NCBI GenBank assembly: GCA_039566865.1
Contig: CM076943.1
Span: 45,640,663-45,704,662, forward strand
Direction: 5' to 3'
Source: Aurelia coerulea
Lineage: Eukaryota; Cnidaria; Scyphozoa; Semaeostomeae; Ulmaridae
DNA: 64,000 nt
The notes under the pieces were generated by a model that worked only from the letters and a program-made list of their open reading frames with translations, did no database searches and had not been told where the DNA came from. Made by a program: the position numbers and the translations under genes. This document shows, one piece after another, positions 1-11,740 of this stretch. Position 1 is the stretch's first letter. Each line of letters begins with the position of its first letter.

Positions 1-494
1 GAATGACCCAACATGGACTTTCTCCCTCAAAAAAAGCTAAGATCTACAAAATACAATTCAATTCAACTGTGTGAATCATACGGGAAAAGACACAAGGTCA
101 TTCAAGTTTCCACCATGACTGGCACTTACAGTATTACTTAATGTTAAATACAATATAAAACGCAAATATGAAAATGGTTACGGAAAACAAAATGCAAGAC
201 ATAAGGGACATAAGACATAAGCTGCTGCTTTCCAACTATTAATTATTAACCTACATTCGTTTCATGTTTTCGATAAAGCAAATTGTTTCCTCTATAATCA
301 TTTTATTCGCATTCACGTCTAAATCAGAACTTCCAAAAAGGAGTAGATTACAAAGTGATTTGGAGTCCATACCCGAAACGTTTGAATCAGGAATGTTTCG
401 AGATGACCAAAAATATCTTGCCATAATGTGTCATATATAAGGCAATGCAGGAGAGAATGTCCATTATCTTCATCCTATTGTGGCTAGTTGTGGT

Positions 495-1020
495 AGCATA
501 GGTTCCAAATCTTTAACTCGGCGTAAAAAGGTGGGTGTAAAATTTAATGACCTATTTCTTCTGATTGAATGGCTTGAAAGAAACTTTAGATGCTTATCTA
601 TAATTCTACCGTTGGGATTTTCAGAAATTTTGAATATTTTTGGAAATTACAGCGTATCTTACATTTCAACTCATTTGAGGATGTGACGTCATCAAATTTC
701 TAAATCATAAACCAGATGAGTGACAGACTTTTGCTTGATACCATACTGTAGTCATTCATAAACTATTGGTTTTCTTCGAAATTATTTCATGTTTCGTCAA
801 ACAGTTTAGAAATTACGATGGTTTTAAGTTTTTTTGAAAATTTTTCTTGAATTCTTGAAAAAGAAGAAACACACTCTAATTCTGAAAATATCGAAGATTT
901 CGGAAAATTCCAACGGTAGAATTATAGAGGATTAGCTAAAGTTTCTTTGAAGTCAGTCAGTTCAAAGAAATAGGTCACTCAATTTTACACCAGCCTTTTT
1001 AAAGATTTGGAACCTATGCT
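495..1020. mobile_element. Foldback MITE with 9-bp target duplication
   Basis: The ends are inverted: AGCATAGGTTCC begins the element and GGAACCTATGCT closes it, and the pairing continues inward for roughly 150 bp (for example the TTCTACCGTTGG segment near 605 against CCAACGGTAGAA near 910). The 9-bp direct repeat AGTTGTGGT flanks it at 486-494 and 1021-1029. A 9-bp duplication is typical of Mutator-like elements. The short ORFs inside are translations of the repeat and are not genes. Confidence 0.8.
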
Positions 1021-1870
1021 AGTTGTGGTGCCCTTCCTGTTGCCGTTGGGAATGCAGCTGCGATGTATTCTGGGATCTTTCTTTAGACTGATTACAATGA
1101 GTCCCTTGTATCTCTGTGGTAAACCTTGCTCAACAGGGGCTCATAATGAAACTGTGAAAAAGCTGACCCTTTTTTCTGCATTCGATCAATCAAATCATGA
1201 TCGAATTACTAGTATAGGCTCTGTTATGTTCAACGGTCGCTCTCCTCGGAAATGAAATGCGATGAAAACCACATTAAGCAGGCATTTAATCAACGAAATC
1301 TAGTATAAATCCTATGAAGAATGTTCACTTTACCTGGTTAGAGCAAAATGAGTCTTTTAACGCTACGATTGCCATGTTTTTAAGACCAGAGAAATATTCA
1401 ACTACCTGCCGCAGCAACTTCGTTCAAATCTAATCAATTGCGTCAATCGAATCAAAGCTCGAAAATTATTGCTCTTTATCAAATCTTGCAATCTGATTGG
1501 TTTGCCTGAACACCGGCTGTGTGGGCCTAGAAAGGGTAAACATTTTCAGAGTAACGTCATGAGTCTCTGTTGACTAAGCGCCATCATCAAGTCAAAGAGC
1601 ACAGAGAAACAAGGGACTCAAAGTCACAAGTTCGGCTCGTTGTCTGGAAGCTGTTTGTTAGACGCAGTGTATGCTTTTGAAATTAATTCTTCAGATAATG
1701 TATTTGAAATTTTCTTCAGACATTCATTTGATTTCTATTTTATGTAAATAATCGAATTGGACTAAGAATTGTTTCGATTTAAAATAAGAGAGACACACAC
1801 ACCCACTTGGGAATTTCTCTTAGCCGTTTTTGAGGTAATTGTCTGTACTGCCTTGCTGCATTATTAGCAG

Positions 1871-4800
1871 ATGGATCAAGGTATGTCATGTTAATTTTTT
1901 CGTTCAATGTTCAGGCATATTTTCTCCATCGTTTGGAATGGTAATTAAAAAGCTTGATTTTGTTTTTAGTGAATGTTGATGAATGGTTGCAAAGTGCCAC
2001 TTCTGAAAATGGCGAAGATGAAGACAACAATAATGAGCAAGGTAAACCTCGTTCTCGGGGTGTTCTTACGTCATACGCTGATCACGAAGCCGAATGAACA
2101 CCCTGGCACATTTCGATCAAATACGCCCAGAAAATGGATTTATTAGTGGCCATTATGGACTTGCAGTTTGCTAGCAACACTAATTATGCGACCTCGATTC
2201 CAAACAATAAAGCAACATTGTAAAGGTTGTTACTTAGTGACAAGATTACATTGTTTTTATTCGAATAATTAGGAAGTTTTCGAGAAATAATCTATGTTTG
2301 CTATTGTTTTCGAGTAGCCAATCAAATTGCAGAATGACCTCTTGCATCCGAACTCACTCTGGGGTAGAGGTAGAGCAACGAACTCACTCTGGAGACGAGA
2401 TCGGGTAAATTAAGTTTAGCTGGTGCATGCAAAAGTACATTTTCTTCAAATAGATATGTTAATAGTTCCATTGTTTAATATGCCGAATTTAGGAATTTAA
2501 TTGTAGTCCCTTGTAGAAATAGCAACTTAGGCCCTTTCCCGTTGTTGGCGAGCTGGCTCGCTTCGGGTGAGATCCTACATATCTAGTCAAAGCTTTGTAA
2601 ACATCAGTTTTTGTTTATATGTATACTGGGCTGGCCCGCTTTGCCGAGATCGCGTTTATTGAGTACCGGTTACTGATTCTTTGATTTGTTTGATTTCAGA
2701 GAATGATCAAAGTGATTTCGAAGATGATTTAGATGATTGGGATGATGAAGATGGTATGATGGAAGCAGAATTTTCTGATGATGATCAATCCACGTCATCA
2801 ACTCAAAGTCATAGGTTGTTACAAGCTGTTGCCCTGTATTCGTTTTTGCATAAAAATTTTGCATGTGAATCATTTAGCTCAAGAATACAAAATAAGCCTT
2901 ATTGGGGCCAGCGTATGTGGTTTAATCGGTGAGAAGGCCCAAACAACATTTCTGACAGAGATTGCTGAAAATCGCTTGCGATTTTCATATGTAAAAGAAG
3001 GGAAAGTGTTTGGGTTATTTCTTAGGGCAATATCCATAATTGCTGAGATTTTTATCCTTATATCTTATTTGTAGCGAATTTTATCAATGTTTCAACGAAG
3101 GTCAATATTCGTCGACCGGAAAATGAATACAGTTTCGGCTCCAAATGAGATATTTGTCCATGCACGCTACAAACTGCAGAGGGGCATCCCTTCTACCGAT
3201 TTTTCAAAAAAAAATTCCATGTAATTATTGTAACTTAGTAGCCATTTCAATTTTCGTGAGGGTACTCAAGAATTCCCCAATGACCGATTTGATATCACGG
3301 GGTTAGAAAGCGGCGATTTGATTGGCTGAGCACCCGGGGGGGGGTAACTCCAGTACTCAGTGGTACGGGGTTGTGCCATATTTTAGGGTACCTTTTTTAT
3401 CAGAAGTTCCGGATTTATGGGTAACCTTTTTGGAGAAATTTCCAGATTTGTGGGTATGCTTTTGAGGAATCTCCGGATTTATGGGTATACTTTTGAGAAA
3501 CTCTCAGATTTTGTTGCTTTTATAATGTCATTACTTTCTTTTTATGGATTTATGGGTGTACTTTTCTTGAGCTTTCCGGATTTATGGGTACCAGTTTTTG
3601 AAATTTTCCGGATTTATGGGTATCATTTTTTGAAATTTTCCGGATTTATGGGGGGGGGGTAGTACTATACACTGAATGGCACAACCCCGTACCACTGAGT
3701 ACTGGAGTTACCCCCCCCCCCCCCCCCCCGGGGCTGAGCACCGTGAAATTGGATAATTTCCGCGTGCTTCAGCAACCAGTAAGGATTTGAGCTGTATGCT
3801 ACCAAACACGGGAGATATGAGTTCACAAGGTCAAAATTTGCTGATCAGCAAACGAGCTATTAACGTGTGACTTTTAGACTCCTGTACAGACTATTCACAT
3901 GCAAAAAACAACTTAAAATGACTGACACACTTGTATCTGCGACTCTATCGTCACCTACGTAAGACTCTGTTCTTTAGGGTCTGTTCTTTTAGGCTTTCGG
4001 GGTTAATTTGATTGTACGTTGTAAATAGGCTGTAGCACTTTTTTACCACTAGTATTTTCCACTGGACCAGCATATTATGATCAACTTATACACCATGCTT
4101 CAAGAATTTGCTTAGGTCGAAGCGCCAAATCTCTGGTTTGGAGAGGTGGAGGCAAATTTTCACCAAAAATTGATTATCAAACCTTTGATAAAATTTTCTT
4201 TTTGAATGGCTTTGTCAAAGACCCAAAAATATTCACAGATGACAAAATGTTTGCTTTTGATACAGCAAGGTAGAAAATTTACACGTTGAAAAACCTTATT
4301 TTGAGCTATAGTTTTTTTGCAAATACTCAATCGTTCCTAAGAGTCAAAATTTTCAAATTTGTTATCATCATTGAAGTCTCCAATGAAAGTGCGCATTTAT
4401 TTTTGTCATTTATGACCAAACTAGAAGTTTTACACGTACAAAGAAATTGATTTGGCAATCATCAGTGCTTTTTTACAGTATGATTCAAAACCAGGTAGCC
4501 CTAAAAGAGCTAAATTTGCTCATTTTAAAACCACTTACAACATTAGCTATGTTTTGGAAAATAATTTGGTCCTTGATCTACGTGACAAAAAAAGAAATTT
4601 GAAGATTGGCCGTGTAATAAAATTTTGGTGATTTTTCAAACGGGAGTACTTTTTTTGGGACACCCGGTAGTTTCAACTTTAATATTCAAGCTGTCAAAGC
4701 ATCAATGTCAACAAACAATTTGCGTTCAGTGTATTTGCGTTTCTTGTGTACCAATCGAGGAACATCTTGTGTACCTAAATGTGTACATATTTGGCCTGTG

Positions 4801-7707
4801 TTCCAGACCCGAAACTTTACTTTTCGGGTCTGGAATGCAGGCTAGTACATATCGAGATACTTTCAGATTGATTATGATATGGAATAGTTATGCACGAAAA
4901 TAAGTCCTTCAGCATCTAATAATACTCATATGCAATTTTATGAAAAAAAGACAAATCAAGGGCAATATAGTAAGTACATTGTTAATTTTGCTGTTCCTCC
5001 AGGGGGTCGTGTTTTGAATTTAACGTTTTTGATCAGCCAGTAGGTTTGCTTTCAATTTTTTTAAAGCAACTGAGAGTTGAAGGCTCTCGTATATTCAAGC
5101 AAAATTCTCATTTCAATGCGACTAAATCTGTTTACTTTTTTGGGAAACCCATTACATAAGGCATATTTTATTGCATCTAACCAGCGTTAATTTACATATA
5201 GGCTGCGTCAAGAGAAGAACTTTCAATACAAGAAAACGAAGAATTAGAAATTATAGAAAGAGATGTGGATGGTTGGTGCAAGGTATGTTATTTTATGTTT
5301 CTGGAATGTCATTGATGTTAATAATTTGTCAAGGCAGGATTTCTTGAACGATATCAGTCTAAGACCGCGTTCATACGATGCCGGCACATTTTGAAAACGG
5401 TGAAAAACGTGACGGATAGGCCTTCCGTTCACACGAAAACGGCACATTTTTTTCCCAGCAGATTTTGAAAACGGTAGATTTTGAAAACGGAACTCTGACC
5501 GGCACATTTTGAAAACGGCATCGTATGAACATTCGAAAATGATGAAAACAGAAACTTTTTCAACGCTTTCGGAACGAGGCTAATTGAGTTTGGCGTGAAA
5601 ATCCAGGCTCGTTCTCGTGGAGCTAGCTCAAATTGTACTTTCGTCACATTTTTCATCGCTTTCAAAATGTGCCGGCATCGTGTGAACGCAGTCTGAGGCG
5701 GTTTAGGGCAAATGCTTCGCAGGAGGTTTTTCAGATGCAACGTGGAAGCAAACCACAGAATAGAAGCTACTTCCAGATTAATTGCAACGGTAGAATTAAA
5801 ACACCCCTAGTAACGACCCCGCTGAGACATTTCCCCGCCAAGGTAGAAGGATGACCCGCCAAGAAAATTTTTTTCCCCGCTAAGTTTGAGTTTGAACACT
5901 TTTCCCGCCGTGTTTCTGTTAGTTGCCCGTTGAAACTTATGTTTCCCCGTCAAAAATGATATGAGTTTCATCATAGATGATAGACGAAAATTTCCTTTCC
6001 CTGCCATGAAATTTCTAATCCCCATTGAAAATGTTTAATTTCATAATTTCCGCACTGTATTTTTTAATGCCCAGCGGGGTCGTTACTGGGGGGAGTATTA
6101 CAGGTAAGCCTGGAAGGGGTACTCCCATACTTGACCTGATGGGATGTGCCGGTGAACAGGTAGCCTGCGTGCAGACTCAAAGTGAACAGGGTGTCCTTTG
6201 TGGTAAAATTATGTGACAGGGTGTCCTGTTCTGCAAAAATTATGGGATAGGATATCTTAATTGATCATAAAGTTATGGGATAGTGTATCATATTGAAAGG
6301 AAAATGTTTAGAGTTCTCTGGGATCAGTTGATTTTGAAACCTATGCAATGATTCAATACCTACTCCTCCTTTTAGGGTAGAAATAAAGCTGGCCAAAGTG
6401 GATATATTCCAGAAGCATACGTTGACATCATACCTAAAGGAACACCTAAAGGTAGATCAACTGCAAGTTCCACTTCGAGCAACTCCGGGAAGAAGGCTGC
6501 GAAGGAGACTGCTTCTAATGCAGATGTGGCTGCGAGTGCAGTGGAGCCTGAAGGATGTAAATATATCTTGAATCTTTTGGAACTTAGAATAGCCAGAAAT
6601 AGACTCAATTACATGTTGTAGTTTTGTTTTTTGCCTGATGAACTGACTACAATTACCACGCATTTCCCTACGCTTGCAGAAACAGATTAACTGAGAAAAC
6701 GGAGCGGGGGGTGGGGGTCGCGCTTTCTTCTTCTCAAACTTTACCAGATTTGGAAGCTCAATCCAAACCTCTTTTCTAGCAAGTAAAAAGGTCTGTAGCT
6801 CACAAATACCTGAATTTATTTCGTCCCAAGAGAGGGAAAAAGAGTAGAGTCTTAAGTAGGTTACAAAAGAGTCGTGTATACAAGCGTGCCAGTGATTTTA
6901 AGTTGTGTTCTGGCACGTGAAATAGTGACAGTATAAATAGTCTGTACAGAAGTCTAAAGGTCACACGTCGATAGCTCGTTTGCTGATCAGAGACCCCTCC
7001 CCACCCCTCCCATAAGATTTAGAGCAGTGGCAATATCAAGTTGTGGATGTTGATTCTGTTTTGATAGATTTTCGACACTCGATTTACCAGTCCATAATCA
7101 TAAGTCCTGACAGGCTACTATAATGATCAAACCAGGATACTGTAGGCACAGCAATATAGTGTAAAATTTGAGAATATGCTACTTAATGCAACTTGTAGAA
7201 TTTTTTGCTTTGCTTATTTATCGTATTACTTGTTTGTCATGCATTCGTCTTTTCACAAACTTGCTAATCTGACTAGTACTACTGTCATGAAAGACTCTTA
7301 TAAGAACTGTAATTAGCTACTAAATAAATGTAGTTATTTTCGGTTGAATGAAATGAATTAGAAAATAAATTCTGTTCTTTCTCAAATCCATTCTGTTCTT
7401 TCTAGTGTTCTTTGCAAAAGCATTATATGACTACGCAGCAATGGAAGAGGAGGAATTAGCATTCAAAGAAGGTGATATCATCAAAGTTACGAGTAAAGAT
7501 AACAATGGAGTGGACGACGGTTGGTGGGAAGGGTATCTTAATGGCATCAAAGGAGCATTTCCAAGCATTGTTGTTGAGCAGATTCAAGATCCCAAGCCTC
7601 GTCTTGATGACTGGTCTCCTTTTGAAAGAAGAAGAATTAATACTGATACGTTTACTGCGATGCCAAAAGCGAAAATGAAACTAGGGAGGAGAACTAGTGA
7701 ATCATAG
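1871..7707 (+). CDS. FCHSD2: FCHSD2/nervous wreck-like protein, C-terminal exons (partial)
   Basis: These are the 3' exons of a spliced gene. Readable exons are 1871-1880 (ATGGATCAAG), 1970-2041, 2700 to about 2814 or later, 5202-5282, 6376-6556 and 7406-7707 (stop TAG). Except at the third exon, the phases join through GT-AG introns. The product has an acidic linker (QSDFEDDLDDWDDEDG), then an SH3 domain that starts late (REELSIQENEELEIIERDVDGW and GQSGYIPEAYV). A Ser/Thr/Lys-rich linker follows, then a complete second SH3 (ALYDY, then DDGWWEG, then GAFPSIVVE) and a short basic tail. Tandem SH3 domains after an acidic linker fit the FCHSD/nervous-wreck family, which couples membrane-bending F-BAR domains to actin assembly at endocytic sites. 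No F-BAR domain is visible, so it lies upstream of the window or in a different transcript. The first strand of SH3-1 is missing: the third exon reads AVALYSF near 2825-2845, but no phase-compatible donor joins it to 5202. ATG 1871 may be internal. Confidence 0.72.
3334..3732. mobile_element. Mutator-like MITE in an intron, with internal tandem repeats
   Basis: The ends are inverted: a G-run followed by TAACTCCAGTACTCAGTGG, and its complement followed by a C-run. The 9-bp direct repeat GCTGAGCAC lies at 3325-3333 and 3733-3741. The interior is a degenerate tandem array with the core CCGGATTTATGGGTA, about 30-36 bp per unit. It sits in an intron of the FCHSD2-like gene. Confidence 0.75.
4098..4669. 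mobile_element. Truncated mariner-like MITE (family C relative)
   Basis: The right end reads TTTTTTGGGACACCCGGTA, the terminal repeat shared by the other mariner-like MITEs in this window. Internal words (GCTTAGG, CTCTGGTTTG, GGAGGCAAATTT) resemble family C at 15139 and 45238. No left terminal repeat was found. Confidence 0.4.
5362..5694. mobile_element. Palindromic MITE in an intron
   Basis: The terminal inverted repeats are AGACCGCGTTCATACGATGC at the left and the complement of AGACTGCGTTCACACGATGC at the right. Both continue into CGGCACATTTTGAAAACG, which recurs internally several times. No clear target duplication was found. It lies between the two SH3 exons of the FCHSD2-like gene. Confidence 0.65.
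5803..6093. mobile_element. Short MITE in an intron
   Basis: CCCCTAGTAACGACCCCGCTG at the left is matched by the inverted CAGCGGGGTCGTTACTGGGG at the right. The interior repeats TTTCCCCGCC-type words. No target duplication was seen. Confidence 0.55.
6162..6178 (+). repeat. Solo end of the P-like element family
   Basis: The 17-bp sequence AGCCTGCGTGCAGACTC is identical to the terminal repeat of the 15.7-kb element at 26902-42630. No opposite end or hairpin follows. It probably marks a remnant of a non-autonomous relative. Confidence 0.45.
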
Positions 7708-7829
7708 GTGAGTAGTTGCTCCTTATCAAAGAGCCATTGTCACCCAATGTCCTTTGCGGGCACGCTGAAATTTTAGACTGTTTGAAAATCTATTTTGCCC
7801 CAAGCGGAAACCATGGATCCACACTGCAG

Positions 7830-8392
7830 TATTGGGTGTCCCACAATGATGTATTATTGTTTGATTGCTTAAATGTCCATAACCAATGAACCGATTGTGA
7901 AAAAAATTGTTTTATTTGACTGCCTAAAGACGAGGATGCTGGCTGTGGTTTAGGCCGATTTCTTCAAACCTCCTCAAATTCAAGCCTGAGGTGGCATGAG
8001 AAAGAAACGGCCTATTTTTCCAGTCAAAATTTTAGATGTGATACAAAAGGCCGAACTCGTATTCATATTCTCTGAACTCAGTATTAACTGAATTTGTATT
8101 CTCTGAACGACATATATTCTCTGAGGGACATATAAGTTCAGCCATTTGCATCACATCTAAATTGTTGACTGGCAAAGAAGGCCGTTTTTTTCATGCCATC
8201 TAAGGCTTGAATTTGAGCAGGTTTATCGATCTTCTTTACGACATGAAGAAATCGGCCTAAACCACAGCCAACATCCTCAAATATATTCTAGCCTTTTGGC
8301 AATCAGATACAATAAAGTTTTTAAAAATCGGTTCATTGGTTATGGACATATAAGCAATCAAACGATAATACATCATTTTGGGACACCTGGTA
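7830..8392. mobile_element. Mariner-like long-TIR MITE, family B copy 1
   Basis: It starts TATTGGGTGTCCC and ends GGGACACCTGGTA. The arms pair over at least 100 bp (AATGATGTATTATTGTTTGA against TCAAACGATAATACATCATT, then the TGTCCATAACC arms). A second copy lies at 12836-13385. It is immediately downstream of the FCHSD2-like stop codon. Confidence 0.75.
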
Positions 8393-8515
8393 GTTGAACT
8401 GCTTGCACTGTTTTATATCAGTTCATTTACTGCACTGTGGATTTATAGCTTCGATTTAGGCCAAATTTGATTTTCAGATGGTCTGAGAATGTAAGCACCC
8501 CGGGTAATGTCTGTG

Positions 8516-9334
8516 CAGTACAGTGGAGGCTGTTCAATACAGTGGAGGCTGTTGAGTACAGTGGAGGGCTCACATCAGTACTGTGGCGGGCTAGCATCAG
8601 TACAGTGGAGGTTGCCAAGTACAGTGGAGGGCTCACATCAGTACAGTCGGGGGCTAGCATTGAGTACAGTGGAGGCTGTTGAGTACGGTGGAGGGCTAAC
8701 ACGAGTACAGTGGAGGGCTAGCATGATGAGTGTGGGGGGCTAGCATCAGTACAGTGGAGGCTGTTGAGTACAGTGGAGGGCTAACATGAGTACGGTGGAG
8801 GGCTAGCATGATTAGTGTGGGGGTACAACATTGAGTACAGTGGAGGCTATTCAGTACAGTGGGGGGCTTACATGAGTACAGTGGAGGCTCTGCAGTACAG
8901 TGGAGGGCTTACATGAGTACAGTGGAGGGCTAGCATGATGAGTGTGGGGGGCTAGCATCAGTACAGTGGAGGCTGTTGAGTACAGTGGAGGGCTAACATG
9001 AGTACGGTGGAGGGCTAGCATGATTAGTGTGGGGGTACAACATTGAGTACAGTGGAGGCTATTCAGTACAGTGGGGGGCTTACATGAGTACAGTGGAGGC
9101 TCTGCAGTACGGTGGAGGGCTTACATGAGTACAGTGGAGGGCTAGCATGATGAGTGTGGGGGGGGCTAGCATCAGTACAGTGGAGGCTGTTGAGTACGTT
9201 GGAGGGCTTACATGAGTACAGTGGAGGGCTAGCGTGATTAATGTGGGGGTACAACACTGAGTACAGTGGAGGCTATTCAGTACAGTGGGGGGCTTACATG
9301 AGTACAGTGGAGGCTGTGCAGTACAGTGGGGGCT
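8516..9334 (+). repeat. Minisatellite array, left arm of an inverted pair
   Basis: Short units built on AGTACAGTGGAGG are separated by GCTGTTG, GCTAACATG, GCTAGCATGATGAG and similar linkers. Together they form a higher-order repeat of about 202-214 bp; three starts of the same higher-order unit fall at 8757, 8959 and 9173. The apparent ORFs are read-throughs of the repeat. The same units occur in reverse complement at 9959-10698. Confidence 0.9.
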
Positions 9335-9444
9335 AAGTTTATATGTTGTTATGATGCTTTTTGACCACTATTATGATTGATCACGACTGAAGTTCTTCCA
9401 CTTGGATTTCACTAATAATGTGAAGTTGGAGCTTGGTTAGATAA

Positions 9445-9693
9445 ATGGATGAACAGTTTAAATCGTTTTTATTGAAAGCACCCTCGAAGAAAACAAGTAG
9501 CCCGGCCAGTTCCTTTAACAAGTATCTTGAAACGTTTAAAGTTTCTATCGATCGAGCCTGTGAAACAAATTTTCGTGATGCAAATGACGATAGCTTTTTA
9601 GAATTTGGAAAAACTAGTGAAAATGAAGATGCCAGACGCCGACGCTGTTTATTTCCTTTCAATATTGGAAAAGCTGCAACGAAGCTGCTTTGA
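9445..9693 (+). CDS. Small ORF in the spacer between inverted arrays (hypothetical)
   Basis: This 82-codon ORF lies in the unique spacer between the two inverted minisatellite arrays. It is Ser/Lys-rich at the start (KAPSKKTSSPASS), charged in the middle and ends in a basic stretch (ARRRRCLFP). I recognise no family, signal peptide or membrane segment. ATAAAC within GTAAATAAACAGG about 60 bp downstream could serve as a weak polyadenylation signal. Its position would suit a gene carried by a foldback element, but it could also be chance in about 620 bp of spacer. Confidence 0.2.
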   Translation: MDEQFKSFLLKAPSKKTSSPASSFNKYLETFKVSIDRACETNFRDANDDSFLEFGKTSENEDARRRRCLFPFNIGKAATKLL

Positions 9694-9958
9694 AATTTAA
9701 ATAACTATATTGTATTCGAACTTTGCCCGCATTCGCGATAATTTTATTGCCCGTAAATAAACAGGGCTCGCTGGCCCTTTACATACTTCAAAAGGCGTAA
9801 GATAATTAATCATACACCATAGATTAAAAACATTTTCAACAAAAATCACTTTAAATCTGTCTTTTGTCCTAAACTCAAACGTCTCATTGATTCTTCCAGA
9901 AGAATCCTCAAATTGAATCTGCCTTCACAACCATTGGTATGTTTTCAAAATAGGTACT

Positions 9959-10698
9959 GATGCTAGACCCCACACTCACCATGCTAGCCCTCCACTGTAC
10001 TGCAGAGCCTCCACTGTACTCATGTAAGCCCTCCACCGTACTCAACAGCCTCCACTGTACTGATGGTAGCCCCCCACACTCATCATGCTAGCCCTCCACT
10101 GTACTGATATAAGCCCTCCACCGTACTGCAGAGCCTCCACTGTACTCATGTAAGCCCCCCACTGTACTGAATAGCCTCCACTGTACTCAATGTTGTACCC
10201 CCACACTAATCATGCTAGCCCTCCACTGTACTCATGTTAGCCCTCCACTGTACTCAACAGCCTCCACTGTACTGATGCTAGCCCCCCACACTCATCATGC
10301 TAGCCCTCCACTGTACTCATGTAAGCCCTCCACTGTACTGCAGAGCCTCCACTGTACTCATGTAAGCCACCCACTGTACTGAATAGCCTCCACTGTACTC
10401 AATGTTGTACCCCCACACTAATCATGCTAGCCCTCCACCGTACTCATGTTAGCCCTCCACTGTACTCAACAGCCTCCACTGTACTGATGCTAGCCCCCAC
10501 ACTCATCATGCTAGCCCTCCACTGTACTGATGTAAGCCCTCCACCGTACTGCAGAACCTCCACTGTACTCATGTAAGCCCCCCACTGTACTGAATAGCCT
10601 CCACTGTACTCAATGTTGTACCCCCACACTAATCATGCTAGCCCTCCACCGTACTCATGTTAGCCCTCCACTGTACTCAACAGCCTCCACTGTACTGA
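9959..10698 (-). repeat. Minisatellite array, right arm of an inverted pair
   Basis: This is the reverse complement of the 8516-9334 array, with units such as CCTCCACTGTACT and linkers CATGCTAGC, AACAGC and ATGTTGTACCCCCACAC in the same higher-order arrangement. With the left array and a spacer of about 620 bp it forms a potential 2.2-kb foldback. Confidence 0.9.
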
Positions 10699-10897
10699 GT
10701 AAGGTGCCCGCAAGGGACCCTTTGTGACAATTGCTGTTTAGTCATATGTTTCCTTCAGGCACTTCTTATATCTAACGCATGTCCCGCAAGTTGAAATCAC
10801 TCCAAGAATCGCGTACACTTCCCTACAAATCCAACAATTCTCCAAACATCCAAAAATTCGCGAAAAATCTGGAAAGTCTAAAATCTTCACAATATCC

Positions 10898-11330
10898 TAA
10901 AAATAGCCTTAAATAGAGAACTCGTCATATTAAACCCATAAACGCAACAAAGCACCGAAATCAGTAGAAAGAAGACTGTTAACTCCTGTAAAAGAAACAA
11001 CAACCAACAACAACCAAAATAAGCCTGTAACAAGAGAAAAACTGTTAAATCATGTAAAACAAAAACGAATTAACCTTAAAACCTGAAAGGAAAGAAATAA
11101 GTTAATAATTGTTGGTGAGTTATTAACTTATTTCTTTCTTTTCAGGTTTTAAGGTTAATTCGGTTTTGTCTTACAGGATTTAACAGTTTTTCTCTTGTTA
11201 CAGGCTTATTTTGGTTGTTGTTGGTTGTTGTTTCTTTTACAGGAGTTAACAGTCTCCTTTCTACTGATTTCGGTGTTTTGTTGCGTTTATGGGCTTAATA
11301 TGATGAGTCCGTTATTTAAGGCTATTTCTA
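10898..11330. mobile_element. Near-perfect palindromic (snapback) element
   Basis: The arms of about 210 bp pair almost completely around the loop TTGTTGGTGAG at 11109-11119. Examples are AATAGCCTTAAATA against TATTTAAGGCTATT and GTTAACTCCTGTAAAAGAAA against its complement. It is flanked on both sides by AT-rich sequence. Target duplications were not identified. Confidence 0.8.
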
Positions 11331-11399
11331 AATTTTGTACCACGAATCATTTGTTTAAGTATCCTAAAAGTACCAAGGAAGATCCTAATAACTTTCAAA

Positions 11400-11740
11400 A
11401 ATCTAAAAAAAACCCTTGTCATCTCCCCCAACAAACGCTAGAAATTCTCCAAAAAAAGATTCCGAAAATTCTTTGACAATTTCCAAAAATTGTTCAAATT
11501 CTGAAACTTCTTAAAAAATCTTGCTAAATCTCGAAATCTTTGAAAATCTAAAAAAAATCTCGAATTCTGAGAATTCTTGAAAAATCCTGCTAAATCTTGA
11601 AATTCTTTGAAAACCTCGAAAAATTTTGAAAATCTCAAAAATCGCAGAAATCTAAAAATCTTTAAAAGTCTTAGAAATCTTACAAAATCTTAAAAAAATT
11701 TCAGAAAGATCTGAAAGATTTTTAAAATCCCAAAATCTCT
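11400..11740. repeat. Degenerate AT-rich tandem repeats
   Basis: The region is a run of loosely repeated AAATCTTGAAAA / TTCTTTGAAAA words with no coding features. A single short irregular unit has probably decayed. Confidence 0.5.

Noticed and set aside
8427..9257. ORFs of 60-90 codons on both strands in the minisatellite array
   Set aside because: They are translations of a tandem repeat, with Val-Glu-Tyr-Ser-Gly-Gly-type periodicity and no independent coding signal.
8516..10698. CRISPR-like regular repeats
   Set aside because: The spacers are themselves repeated linkers, the units are in inverted blocks and no cas genes are present; this is eukaryotic minisatellite DNA.
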